A stretch of 64,000 nt of DNA from Toxorhynchites rutilus septentrionalis (GCF_029784135.1 NC_073744.1:16463441-16527440); one strand, 5' to 3'; shown: positions 10,798 to 22,869, counted from the first letter of the stretch. Translations and numbers: made by a program. Notes: generated from the sequence alone by a model not told the origin.

Positions 10798-12320
10798 GGG
10801 CCTGGTTCTCCTGCGCGAATGGAATGTGACAGCAATGAACTCCTCAAAGTCACATGACCCAAGTCACCGTATCGCCGAAGGCGATTGCCCTGACGTGAGA
10901 GGTTCATTTTGGGGTAAAATACTCAATGATTGGCAAATGGTGCAGTGTTCATTGAAATATATGTCAAAGCTTGTGTTTTTTGCAAAGGCTCTATGCATTC
11001 AATGAATTTATGAATATATATTTTTTTGATTTTAAAAATTTTCATTCTTCGTTACAAATATCGACTGGAAATAAAGTTCGTTCATCTTTATAAATGTTTT
11101 TCTCTTATTATAATTGATGAAAAATTATATCACTGGGATAAGAAGATAAAAAAAATATATTTTCAAATCTCAAAGTGTCTATTTGCAATAATATGAGTGT
11201 ATGTTATTTCAATTGTTTTCATTTCGTATCCGTGTTTTGATTCCGCATTCGTGTTGTGGTGCCGATTCCGTAATAATTACGCAAAAAGTTTGGTGGAAGA
11301 TTGACTATTCTTCATAACATTGCAGTGAACATTAATTTTATAGTCGCCCCACATAAAAGCCGTCAAGTTAAGATATATTTATTATCGCATTTAAATAAAT
11401 TTTATCCATAGACAATGAGCCGATAAAAATGATAAAGCTGTCAAGGATCTTGTAATTATACTGTCCGAAACTGCGCTGTTATCGTCTGGATTCTCACTGG
11501 ATGAGCCTGGTGTGCACGCATCTCGCATCTATCTTATGGTCAAACTGGGTCTTGGAATCGGACGAAGCTATGAGCACAGATGATACTCCAGCCGTAACTA
11601 CTGGTGAAGATGCTCCTCCACTAGACTCCACATCTCCACTAGAGGATGACACCGAGGATGCCTCACAAATGGAAGAAGTTAATTAACCATATACGATTGT
11701 TAACTACTTATGTAGCTTTTCGTAATTTTTGAATGTCTGATTTGTGTTTTGAAGAAAGAAAACGGTATGCTGAATTGAGTTTCTCGTATCAGTTAGGATC
11801 AACAATTGTAAATTTATATTTTAATTTTGTACCGCGTTATAGCGGCTGCAAAAGATGTATATTCTTGTCATCAGTAATAGCATACCAAATACTTGAACTG
11901 ACTACATGTTAATAATAAATATGTATAAGTTATTTCAAAATGAACAGTTTAACTGGATTGCATTCGAAATTACCTATTTTTGTCCGAAAATTTTCACAAT
12001 GTAGATAATTACTACATCTATGAATCTTTAGTAGCAATCGCCCGTTTGGAACGGCGAATGATTAGAGATCGTTCAAATCCTTAGAAAAAGCCTAATCCAG
12101 TTTTTGGCTACCATTGCTGGTACTAGTCGATAACAAATGAGGATACGACTTCAAAAGTCACAAAATGGCATGTTTTTCCACTGCAATCGCCCACGAGAAT
12201 TGAGTGAGTGTTCATGAGAGTTCATTCAAGCTAAAAATCTCACCCCAGTCGCCTTCGGAAATCGAGTGAGGCAATTTTTGCGAGCTGTCACTTCTCATTC
12301 GCGCATCAGAATCAGCCCCT
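10798..12320. mobile_element. terminal-inverted-repeat element carrying Hsp90 DNA
   Basis: The left end (GGGCCTGGTTCTCCTGCGCG from 10798) and the reverse complement of the right end (GGGGCTGATTCTGATGCGCG, to 12319) match at about 29 of 36 positions, continuing into GTGACAGC. Further inside, both arms share a CCGAAGGCGAYTG block, so the inverted repeats extend with gaps for around 100 bp. Satellite-like units lie on both sides, suggesting insertion near array 2. The interior encodes no transposase. It holds AT-rich DNA and an Hsp90 3' fragment. The GGGGC-type end is reminiscent of hAT elements, but I could not fix a target duplication. Confidence 0.6.
11404..11935 (+). pseudogene. Hsp90 (Hsp83) C-terminal pseudogene fragment with 3' UTR
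   Basis: From 11419 one frame reads [14 protein letters not shown], then [17 protein letters not shown] and MVKLGLGI, the conserved end of the cytosolic Hsp90 C-terminal dimerisation domain. At about 11557 the homology jumps frame (about 5 bp missing) and continues as DEAMSTDD...TEDASQMEEVN, stop at 11684-11686. The final MEEVD co-chaperone (TPR-binding) motif is altered to MEEVN. An in-frame TGA interrupts the upstream edge at 11416-11418. Roughly 90 of about 715 residues remain. An AT-rich tail to about 11935, ending near an AATAAATA signal, looks like retained 3' UTR. Intronless and broken, it is a dead copy, inside the inverted-repeat element at 10798-12320. Recognition of Hsp90 is very secure; how it was captured is inference. 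Confidence 0.9.
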
Positions 12321-12329
12321 GTTTGTGGA

Positions 12330-13336
12330 AATCAAAAGCCTCACAGGAGAAGACTATGGAATCTGGAATTTGAAATATGGAAGTCTGTATTTGTAATCCG
12401 CGCCCCGAGTCCAGAATATTGAACCCAGAATTTAAAAAATAATAAAGAAGGGTGGTGTCCAAAGTACGACCGCATTGTCAACGTAGAACTATGGATTTCG
12501 AACCGAATTGGCTGTGTGGCAGAGTTACGGTGAAGACAGAAACCCCTTCGGAACAAATTACCACCTACAGTTTTCTACCGAAGAACTCTATTCTCACCGC
12601 TGAAAAATACTTTCTTCACATCCGGCTTAAAATGCGCTCGAAATCACAAAAGTTAGTTGACCGAATCGGAAAAATCCATCAATAAATTAATCATCCTGCT
12701 TTCGACCAGATGTCAGAGGCAGCGAAGCTTTCCGAAGGGTCTTTCTCAAGGCCGAGTACTTAGTTTTGTTTTCTAAATTGGTCTTTTTTAAGGCTAAAGG
12801 CTAATGAACTGAGAAAGTATGAGAGTCTGAGATCATCACACCAATAAATCCGAACACGCTTCAAAATTCACAGATGTTCTCTTCCAGCGAAAAAAATCAA
12901 TAATAATCATCTCACTTTTGATTACTTCGGATATTATTTTAGAATGCATCGAATTTTTTAAAAGTACTGTTTAGTCGAATGTTTTGTAGCACCGAAAAAG
13001 GGCCGATGAATTTGCATGGTTCTGTAGAAGCAGTTGAAGATGGGTGATTCGTGATTCATTCTTGTCCCCGCGAGAACGATACATGTAATTTGTGTTTTCA
13101 TTGCCAATGCACGTAGCGCACTCAGTATACATCGCGAATATTTTTTTCGTGTTAGACACAATGTGACCGGAGGTGATTATGTATTTGTTTATAAGTTGTT
13201 TAATAACTTATAAAATCAACAATAGCATACACAACCATTCTTCGCATAACGGTATGAAAACCGACGTGACAGGTCATATTTAATATTTATCTTCTGCTTT
13301 TCTTCTGTCCGTCAGTTCAAGCTCTGCACTATGCAT
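12330..13336. other. mixed spacer
   Basis: A short satellite scrap lies at about 12355-12435. The rest is unassigned AT-rich DNA. The frame at 12452-12685 is open for 77 codons but has no recognised homology. No gene supported. Confidence 0.4.
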
Positions 13337-13607
13337 CTTCTTCTTGAATGGCGTTAACGTTCCCTGTGGAACTTTTGCCGTCTCAACGTATGCATTAACT
13401 AGCGTCATTTATTAATACTTAGTTGAGATTTTCTAAGCCAAATAACACGCCTTGAATGTATTCCGAGGGGCAAGCTCTAGAATACGCGTGATCACAGTGC
13501 AAGTTGAAGGAAATTTCTTTGACGAAAAAATCCCCCGGTCAGAACGGGAATCGAACCCGAACACCCGGCATGATAATGTGAGACGCTAACCACTCGGCCA
13601 CGGGTGC
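13337..13607 (-). mobile_element. tRNA-derived SINE, nearly full length
   Basis: Read on the minus strand from 13607, the element starts GCACCCGTGGCCGAGTGG, with an A box (TGGCCGAGTGG type) and, about 50 bp on, the B box GGTTCGATTCC. A unique body of about 190 bp follows, ending in a short GAA repeat at about 13344-13337. The tRNA-like head lacks a proper paired acceptor stem and continues into body sequence, so it is a Pol III retroposon and not a tRNA gene. It strongly resembles abundant tRNA-related SINEs of Aedes and Culex. I do not assign a family name with certainty. Confidence 0.85.
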
Positions 13608-13969
13608 ATACTTCGCGCATATTCTGAGAATGAATTCTGAGGTGAATAAATTTGCACGTCCGTCCGTTCAACAAGGTAGCAAAATAGAAACTGAGGTTGG
13701 CCAGTGCGAGCGCCAAATTTTTCGAAATTATAAACTTACACCCCAGTACAGATACAGAAATTATGTTGTGCAAAAATATAGAAGCACTCTCCACCAGACG
13801 GCATGCAAATCGACGCGTTGCATTCTGCGAACAAAATTGCACCACTGTGTGCGAGATCTATCTTCCATTCTTCGTTTGTATCGAACAGCTGTGTCTGACA
13901 TTGGCGAACTACTGTCTGTTAACTGGAGTGAGACTCCGATTTAAATAATTATGATTATGGATTGAATTG

Positions 13970-14166
13970 CCTTTTTCAATGGCGCCAACGTGACAATTGG
14001 AACTTTTGCCGTCTTAACACTTAACACACACAGATACACATCTTGAATGTATTTTGAGTGGCAAGTTCTAGAATGCGCGTGTATCAGTATAGTACGGAAG
14101 AAGTTTCTCTAACGAAAAGTCCGCCGGTCAGAGCGGTAATCAGACCCTGATCCCCGGCATGATAAC
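13970..14166 (-). mobile_element. diverged 5'-truncated SINE copy
   Basis: Same family and orientation as 13337-13607. It shares the tail-proximal AATGGCGYYAACGT block, the CTTGAATGTATTYYGAGKGG block and a decayed B-box region. The A-box end is missing. The two copies are separated by about 360 bp of unrelated sequence. Confidence 0.75.
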
Positions 14167-16510
14167 TAAATTAAAATCCCAGCTATCTTGAAAACCTCGC
14201 TGCCATCTGGTTACTAGCTGGATGGCTGATGAATCGTGAATTCGCAAATAGCTTGTTTATACTCGATAAGTTTGAAACGGGCGGAGCTTAAATTACAGTA
14301 TTTTTTCCATCGACAGAACGAACGCTGCATTTATTGTTCTATTTCAATCAGAAATCTCGAAGCCTCAATCTGAATTTCAGGATTTCAGTATTTGAAATGC
14401 GGAATGATTCTGAGGGGAATCCAGAATTTGACTGTCAATAAAACTGAGACTGATATTCCAGTGAAAAAAGGGTTTCTAAAGAGTTTTGAAACATTCTATA
14501 AGAGATTCCAAAAAGCATTGTCTCACAAGAAAACTTCAAATAAATAATGTCTTGTATTTTATTTCGCCTCAATCACTTCTCCGCAACTTTTTTCCTCCTC
14601 TGAGCGAGGATAACCTACCAAACAATCTGCTGTCAAAAATATTCTAAAGTCAACCACTAGTCGACGATATAAACCGATCTTAAGTGAATCGAGGCTTTAT
14701 TATTGTTGTAATCCCCAAATAAAAGACCGAGGATGGCAACATAACAGTGTACTTAAGACCGAGAGACCGAAACCTTCATTACATCTAGTTACGGAGAAAG
14801 GCTCGTAAAAACCAGCTCCGAAGGAGTCCAATGAGAATGGTAACATTACGAGTGCTAGAGAAAGTTTTATCTGTGCCAGGGGAAACACATCGGGCACACG
14901 AATAAACCGAAACAAAAACGAGGTAAAGGAATTAGTTTCAGATAATGTTCTAAAATATTCATAGCCACCGCCGAACGACGACCGAACCAGCGTGTGGTAA
15001 TGTTGTTGCCTGTCGGAGAACGAGGTGTTAAAATGTGTAAACATAAGGGGGCGAACGAAATTCGAACACATGTTTTATTCATCCCGTCGAGTCCCAGGGA
15101 GACAACGCAACAGGGAACGCGGGAACGGGAGCCCCCAAATCGAAATATACTGCGAACATCGAGACACACAGACAGCAGAGCACATGCAGCACACATGAAT
15201 GCATTACTTATTGGGTGGAAGATTGGGAGGTGGCCGAGTTTCCACGCAAAAAATCTATGGAAAACTCTTCAAGGCTTTCTCTCTCCAAAATTGTGTGTAT
15301 TTTCGTCGCTTGACATCACAACCACAGCAACTCCAAGAGTATCGTAATCTGGAATTTATATAATGGAAAGATTATATCCAGAGACAGATCACCGATATTG
15401 CGGTGACCGAATTCTGTTCTTGAAGTGAGCGGTTCTTGAATGAAAGAATAGAAACCTTGGTCGAGAGCAACTGCTGGGATCGCCACATAAATACACAATG
15501 TGAATTACCTTTCTTTCGGTCGATATTTCGATAACAGGTAAAGATGGACAAACTTCGGGGATCCAATCTCTGGGCTAAATCCCAACCGGTGGAGCTTGAA
15601 TTGCTTTTCAGAGAGAGAGAGAGTCTTCAAAACCGCCTGGGAACTCATCAATTTTCGATCCATCATCAAAATTTCTGTGCAGGACGACACCTGAAGCGCA
15701 AAATAGGGACGAAAAAACTCCCCATCAAACAATTAATGAGCTCACAAAACTTACGGAACCGAAGGCTCGCGCGCGCTTCATTGGGCATGATTTGCTAATT
15801 TGCGTTTGGAAGCCGCCGCCGCCAAACTTTTTACTTTCTTCCCCTTGAGTGAAGACGGGAAAAACAAATCAGCGAAAATGTTGTTTGCCTACTGTTGAGA
15901 ATTTGAAAGTCCAACCGAAGGCAGGCCCTGCAAAAAGGATTCGCCGTGAAAAACTTAGGGAAACGATGTTTTTCTTTCCGTTCCTGCCAATTTTCGCCGA
16001 GGATAGCGCAAAGAAAATCCAAGAGCGAACGAACGAACATTCGGCGGAATTGGTTTGATTCGCTTGCACAACTTTCCATCGGTAAAAACATTAGTCCTGC
16101 GGCCCCGCGTAGTCAATAGCGGAAAAAGGTGGGAGCTTCCGCTCCGTTAATCGCCGCGGCACAGTATAGCAAGTAGACAGAGAGACCCACCCCCACTTCC
16201 GGGCGCGCACTTTCGCGATTCGAGTTCCAAGGCTTTGAAGTGCGCTACACGATGAGAGCGGTTATCCCTTTTGAGGTTAAACTACACATAAAATTTTAAT
16301 GACTCTACACTGTAGCAGTTGGTTGTTGTTGGTAAAAACTAACCCCTCAAAGTAGCCGTACTGGGGAAACAGTTAGCAGCAATCACTACTGCTACGGAAT
16401 TTACTGAAGAGGTACTGGTTGCGTTAATTTTTCTTTCCGGGACATCAAATCTGTCGAGTGATAGTTAATTTGAATCTTTGTGCAGTAAATGATATAGAGC
16501 AATTCCACGC
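14167..16510. other. low-repeat stretch, possible minus-strand solo LTR near 14.6-15.1 kb
   Basis: No gene found. On the minus strand, 15130-14570 has an LTR-like layout (long pyrimidine-rich leader, AATAAAGCC signal near 14695), but I could not define TG...CA ends or a target duplication. The remainder to 16510 is GC-richer, low-repeat DNA like the other islands. Confidence 0.35.
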
Positions 16511-16539
16511 CAAATCAGTCGGCCGCTTCCCCGACACTT

Positions 16540-17190
16540 TCTAAATTCTGAATCCAGAATTTTAATTCAGAATCTGAATCCAGAATCTTAATCCAAATTC
16601 TAAATTCAGAATCGGAATTTAGAATTTCTACCCATAGTTAGAATCCAAATTATGATGTCAGAATCTGTATTAAAAATCGAATTCATAATCTGAATCCAAA
16701 ATCCAGAATCCAAATTTGAATACAGAATCCAAAATTTGGATTCAGAAACTAGATCTAGAATCTTAATCCAGAATCTTAATCTAGAATCTTAATTCAGAAT
16801 CTAAAATCGGATATTGAATCCAGAATTTGAATCCAGAATCGGAATCCACAATCTAAATCCAGAAACTGAATCCAGAATCGGAATCCAGAACATGAATCCA
16901 AAATCCAAATTCAGAATCTGAATTCAAATTCTGAAGCCAGAGTTCGTATTCGGAATCTAAAGCCAGATTCTGAATAATGAATCTGAATCCAAAATTTGAA
17001 TACAGAATCTGAATCTAATGCTCGAATCAAGAATCTAAACCTAGAATCTAAATACAGAATTCGAATCTAGAATCTTAACACGTTGAGCCCCATGTCGGTC
17101 CCTAGGGACTGACGTTGAGCCTTTCTTTAGAAAAAAAACTCTGAAAACTGAGACTGACAGTCACAAAAAAAAAGGACAAAAAATAGCGAT
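16540..17190 (-). repeat. degenerate GATTC satellite, array 3
   Basis: Units in the GAATCCAGAATCTG orientation. It is interrupted at 17075-17187 by a fragment of the TTAA MITE and ends at about 17210. Confidence 0.85.
17075..17187. mobile_element. deleted copy of the TTAA MITE
   Basis: Begins TTAACACGTTGAGCCC within the satellite, as at 20553. The palindromic TCCCTAGGGACTGACGTTGAGC core follows directly, so most of the interior is missing. The right TTAA end is lost. The core differs enough from the 20.55-kb copy that the two are not a recent duplication. Confidence 0.65.
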
Positions 17191-18939
17191 TCGGAATTCA
17201 GAATCTGAGTGTGTGAGCTCGCAACTCCGGATCTGAGCTAGAGGCTAGACGAAATAATACACCGCATTGTTTTTCATGCCGTAGGGAGTGCTTGCGTATT
17301 TTTGCATCACACACACACACACATTGTTTTTCATGCCGTAGGGAGTGCTTGCGTATTTTTGCATCACACACACACACATTGTTGTTGTTTTTTTTGCGTC
17401 GCAAGAGGTAGATTGAAATGGTACATGAGCTTCACAGCGTTAGCTCTCGCGGGTGAATCGCTGCGTGTTAAATCAACCTTAAAGCTGCAACAGAGTTGGT
17501 TCTTATTTTCCAATTGATCTTTCTTGGGTTCATCAAAATTAACAAAAAAAATTGTTTGTTGATATTGTGTAATTGTATTGGGTTTTTATTCAATGATAAT
17601 TCTATTCACATCATACAGTGCCGTTCCTTTCATCAATTGAAATATCTTTTGCTTTGATGTGTTGTGAATCTACAGATCAACCGAATCCTCCGCTGTAAAT
17701 CGTATTTAAAGTAAGGGTTGAAATTTCAACCACCCAATCCTGCTACGCCTATTTGCGTGTGTCGCCTGTTGCGCTGGACCATCATCACCATCACCAACTG
17801 TGGGTGTGTGTGTGTACGCGTGGGGTGGGTAATAGGAAAACGAAGATGAAACAAACGATACCTTTGTCGCTGTCATGTGTCACCAGAGCCGGAATTCTCT
17901 CAGATGTACAATTTATACACATACATATGTGTCTGTGTGTACAGAAGATGACAAAACAATGGAGTCATCACAGCAGGAATAAACACATAAACTAACCTTC
18001 GACTTCTCGCACCCGAACCTTCAGACCAGGACCAGGACTAGGCACAGGAGGACGGTTAGGCTGCCTCTACGGAGTTTAGCATTCATTGATTTTATGCTTC
18101 CGCCCGATGTCAGCCTCCTCTTCTACGATTGGATAATAAAACAAAACTGAATGCTACGGCAGCAGTTGGAATTGACCGTCGCTTCCATCGCATCCCTCGG
18201 TGAACCTTTTCACCTGTTTCGAGATTCGGGTTGAGGGGTTGGAAAATTTCATTCTATTCTTCTTCCATTTGAGTCGACCAAATGCTGCCGAGTTCGTTCC
18301 ATATTAAACATAATAAATAATCACACCCTCTGATAAGAGACATGGGTAAGAGATGGTGCGACCAGGATCACCTTTTGTTGCACCTGATCCTCCCTCTCAA
18401 CGTGTTGATTCGTTTATTCTCGAAACTGCTGTGGAAAAGAAGGAACAGGATGAGCATTGTGGTTCGTGATTGACTTGAGCGTGTAGACATGACGGGATTC
18501 AAAAGTTTGCCCACACGCCTGGGTGAAGGCGTTAGTTTGAGAAGCTAAAAGGAGTTGAGAATAGGTCATTTCTCCGGTCAAATTGGCATGACAGAATCGA
18601 CTTTTTCCAGAAACATTGATAAATGTTTTTATACACATCGTAGATTGAGATGCAATGAACCGAAATTGGAAAACTAACGTATTTTGAGCTAATGAACAGT
18701 GAAAACGGAATACAACACATAATATTAGAGCGAATGGAAAAAAATAGACTCAGAAACAATATTTGAAAAAAGTGGAAAAATAATAGATTCGGAAATGATT
18801 AACTCTTCTAAAAATCATGCATAAGAAATTAATGAAACAATAAGAATTGACTCTAAAAGTGTTTCACGAGAAAAGATAAAAATACCGAAATACACATTCT
18901 CAACAATATGTAATTCGGTACATAAACGAATTGAAAGAT
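17190..18939. other. low-repeat stretch with CA-rich tandem duplication
   Basis: Contains a 57-bp tandem duplication ending in (CA)n at 17265-17376 and GT-rich tracts near 17800-17820 and 17930. I see no convincing gene; the longest frames are about 80 codons and featureless. Confidence 0.45.
17265..17376. repeat. 57-bp tandem duplication ending in (CA)n
   Basis: Two adjacent units (17265-17321 and 17322-17376) are identical except for the length of the CA run. Each runs CATTGTTTTTCATGCCG...GCATC then (CA)n. The near identity implies a recent duplication. Confidence 0.9.
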
Positions 18940-19245
18940 TCATTTACTCGAGCAGTTTACATTCAAATTAACGTTTCGTCGCCGTAAAGGTACTCCCTTA
19001 AACGAATGGAAATGGCGAGTAATCAGTTGCCGGTGGTGTTGTGGTAAGCGTAACTGCTATGCCCTTCTATGCCTCTTTTAATACCACTTTTTCAGAAGAC
19101 AGTCTGGGACAATCCATTTTAGCAAAATGTAACGGATGAACCTTCATTTGAATAACTATGAGCATCTTTTCGGATGCGAAATTAAACACATTGACAATGA
19201 TAATGGATAGAGCCCATTCAAGAAGTCGTCAGGGGAGGTTTCGGT
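18940..19245. repeat. dispersed repeat family C, copy 2
   Basis: Shares the family C landmarks (GCTATGCYCTYCTATGCC, GGGACAATCCATTTT, CTTCATTTGAATA, CGGATGCGAAAT). A stretch reading TGGTAAGCGTAACTGCTATG is shared with the 37.9-kb copy. Confidence 0.65.
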
Positions 19246-19259
19246 TTTCCAAGTTAAAA

Positions 19260-22200
19260 CGAAACGATTTCAGATTTCAGACACAGATTCTCAATGATTG
19301 ATTTCAGATTTACGATGCCAGATAGTTAATTCTGAATCCCAGATAGCCGATTATAAATTTGAGACTCTATATCAAACGAAAAAAAAATTGAATCTCAAAG
19401 CAAGGATTATCAGCTCCTGATTACATGTTTCAAATTCTCTATTTTATTAAATCCAAGACCCACATCTAAATTTTCGATTGATTTTCCGAAATATTGCATC
19501 TAAAATATTTCGGTTCCACTACAGGTTACCAAATAAGAATCACGGATTCCAGATGCGAGAATCTGAATTTAATTTCTGGATTCAAATTCTGAATTCAGAT
19601 TTTAGGTTAAAAATCTGAGTTTAGATTCTGGATTCAAATTCTAAACTCAAATTCCAAGTTCAGATTCTATATTCACATTATGATTCCACACTCAGATTCT
19701 GAATTTCAATTCAGGATCAAATTTTGGACGCAGATTTTGAATTCCGATTCTGGATTCGAATGCTGGATTTAGATTCTAACTACATTTCTGAACACATTTC
19801 TTCACAAGATTTATTTTTACTGTCGTAATAATTCCCATGGATTTTTCTCTCTGGTTTAAGCCGATGTTTTCAATCTTCGATCTTATCGCCATAAAACATT
19901 TCCCTCGACATAATTTATGAAGGTGATAGTTTTCAAAATACATACTGATCGATAAACAAACATTAAGAAGGTGTATTTTTTATTCATACCCTGTATAGTG
20001 AGTATAATCTCTTAATTTTGGATACATTTTAGAGAATATGCCAAATTTAGATTATTGATTATCAACTTAGAACCATATCCATATTTTATATAAAAATATA
20101 TAAAAGTCGATTCTGATCTTTAATTCAGATCAGATTTCAGACACAGATTCTCGATTCAGATTCAGGTTCCGAATTGCAAATATCCACATCTAGACTCTCG
20201 ATTCATTTTTGCGATTTCAGATGCAATATTTTGGTTCCAGATACACAATATACAGTTACCAAATAAGCATCACGGATTCCAGATTCTGGATTCAAATTTT
20301 GAATTCAATTTTGAATTGAATGAATTCGATTATGGATTAGGAATCTGGTTTAAAATTTTGGACGTAGAATCGGATTTTCGGAATGCATAATCTGAATCTA
20401 GGATTCGTATTGGACTCATTATAATTATAATTATAATTTGCGATTAAGATTCTGAATACAGATTCTTCTGAATCTTCTGAACTTGGAATCAAATTTTGAG
20501 TGAAGATTCTTGATTCAGGTTCTGGATTTAGATTTTGGATTTAGTTTCTGGGTTAACACGTTGAGCCCTGAATTGTGCGTGCAATGCTTTCCATTCAACC
20601 CACATCAAGGGCATTTCCACAATATGAGTGTCCCCGCTTCCTGAGTTTATTATTGTATAAAAAGAAAATAGTCAGAAATTCGACTAGAAAGTAATCACAT
20701 ATCGTAAAACATACGAAAACAAACTATTTTTTTTTAATATTTTGTTATTTTGTATCTGTCAGTATCAGTTATCTGAGTTTTTTTTAACGAAAAGCTCAAC
20801 GTCAGTCCCTAGGGACTCAAGGTGTTAAAATTTTGGACTTAGATTTTGGATTCAATATCTGATTTTAGATAGTGAATTTAGATTCTGGGCGCAGATTCTG
20901 GATTCAGCTTATGAATTCGAGTTCCAGAATCTTATTCTGGCTTCTGCTTCTGGATTTAGATTCTGGATACAGATTCTGACAATAGAATTTGGATCCTAAA
21001 TATGGTTAAAAATTCTAAATTCAGATTCTGGTTTTAGATTTTAAATTAAAATTTTGGATTCGATTTCTGAATTCTGATTTTGGATATAAATTCTGAATTT
21101 AGATACTAGATCTACACTCTTGATTCAAATTTCAGATTCGGATTTTGTATTCAGATTCTTGATTTAGATTCTGAGTTCGAATTCTATAATCAATATCTGA
21201 ATTTAGATTCTGGACGCAGACTTTGAATTCCGATTCTGGATTCTGGATTCAGATTATGAATTTGAGTTCCAGAATCACGTTCTGGATTCAGCTTCTGGAT
21301 TTAGATCTTGGATACAGATTCTGACATCTGAATTCGGATTCTAATTATGGGTAAACATTCTTAATACAGATTCTGGTTTTAGATTTTAAATTAAAATTTT
21401 GGATTAGATTTTAGAATACAGATTTTGTAGTCAGATTCTGGATTTAGATTCTGAATACGAATTCTGATTTCAGAATTTGATTTCAGATTCAGAATTTTGA
21501 TTCTGGATCTAGATTCTGGGCTCTGATTCTGGATTCAGATTCTGAGTTCAAATTATGGATTCAATATCTGAATTAAGATTCTGGACGCAGATTTTGAATT
21601 CCGATTCTGGATTCTGGAATCATGAATGAATTTATTATGAATTCGAGTTCCAGAATCACGTTCTGGATTCAGCTTCTGGATTTAGATTCTGGATACAGAT
21701 TCTGATAACAGAATTTGGATTCTAATTATGGGTAAAATACAGAATCTGGATTTAGATTTTGTATTCAGAATCTGGATTCAGATTCTGGATTCAGAATCTG
21801 GATTCAGAATCTGGATTCGATTTCTGAATTCAGATTCTGGATTCAGTTTCTGACATCAGAATTTGGATTCTAATTATGGGGAAAAAATTTAAATTCAGAT
21901 TCTGGATTTAGATTATGGATTCAGATTCTGGATTACGGTTCTGAATTCACATTCTGGATTACGATTCTAGATTCAGATTCTGGATTACGATTCTAGATTC
22001 AGATTCTGAATCAAAATTCTGGATTCGTTTTCTGAATTCAGATTCTGGCTTCAGATTCTGTCTTCAGATTCTGGGTTTAGATTCCAGATTCAGATTCTGC
22101 ATTCATTATTTATGGATTCAGATTCTTTATTCACATTCTTGGTTAATATTCTGAATACGAATTTTCATTTAGAATTTCAAATCAGTTTCTCAATTTTGAT

Positions 22201-22865
22201 TTTGGATTCAAGCTCTGGATTCAGATTCTGGATTCAGTTTCAAGATTTAGATTCGGGATTCAAATTCTGAATTTTTATTCTGGACGCAGATTAAGAATTC
22301 CGATTCCGGATTCCGGATTCTGGATTCTGGATTCTGGATTCAGCTTATGGATGCAAAATCTAGATGCAGATTCGGAATTTAGGTTATGGATTACGATTTT
22401 TCGTCAGAGAATTTTTTTCTGATTTTGGATTCGAATTCTGGATTCAAAATTTTTGATTCAGAATCCGGATTAAGATCTTGAATTCTGAAACTGAATTTTT
22501 AGATTATGAATTCAAATTCTCGATTCAGATTCTGTATTTAAAATGTGGGATTCTGATTCTTAACATAGGCTCTAGATTCAGATTCTCGATTCAGTTTCAG
22601 GAATCAGATTCTGGTTTCGAATTTTGGATTCAAACTCTTAATTCATGTTCGGGATTAAGATCATTAATTCAAATTCTGAATTAAGATTCTGCATCCAGAT
22701 ACTGCATTCAGATTTTGGAGTCTAGATTATGGATTCAAATTGTAGACCCAGTTCCTAGATTCAAATGTGAAACTCAAGATGTTCCATCAAACTTAGACTC
22801 TGGATTCTGAGTTAGATTTTGGATTCAGACTCTGATTCAAATTTAGATGCAGATCAGGATTTTTT
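19260..22865 (+). repeat. degenerate GATTC satellite, array 4 (largest)
   Basis: About 3.3 kb of units mainly in the GATTCTGGATTCA orientation, with the cleanest 13-bp periodicity near 21765-21830 (CAGATTCTGGATT repeated). It is interrupted by AT-rich DNA at about 19800-20110 and by the TTAA MITE at 20553-20828. Two sub-blocks around 20880-21400 and 21580-21900 share a longer pattern including TTCGAGTTCCAGAATC and TCTAATTATGGG, so there is higher-order duplication. Confidence 0.88.
20553..20828. mobile_element. TTAA-flanked MITE (piggyBac-like)
   Basis: The element is bounded by TTAA on both sides within satellite DNA, with inverted ends TTAACACGTTGAGCCC (left) and TTAACACCTTGAGTCCC (right, reverse complement). 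TTAA targets with short inverted repeats are typical of piggyBac-type elements. No coding sequence. A palindromic TCCCTAGGGA core lies near the right end. Confidence 0.8.
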
Positions 22866-22869
22866 TCAA

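Noticed and set aside
13534..13607. Apparent minus-strand tRNA gene
   Set aside because: It has A and B boxes but no properly paired acceptor stem and continues into SINE body with a 3' repeat tail; a second truncated copy lies next to it.
15481..15545. Fourth possible recursive splice site (CAG/GTAAAG near 15536)
   Set aside because: The tract before it is broken by many purines and the donor is weak; it does not match the quality of the other three.
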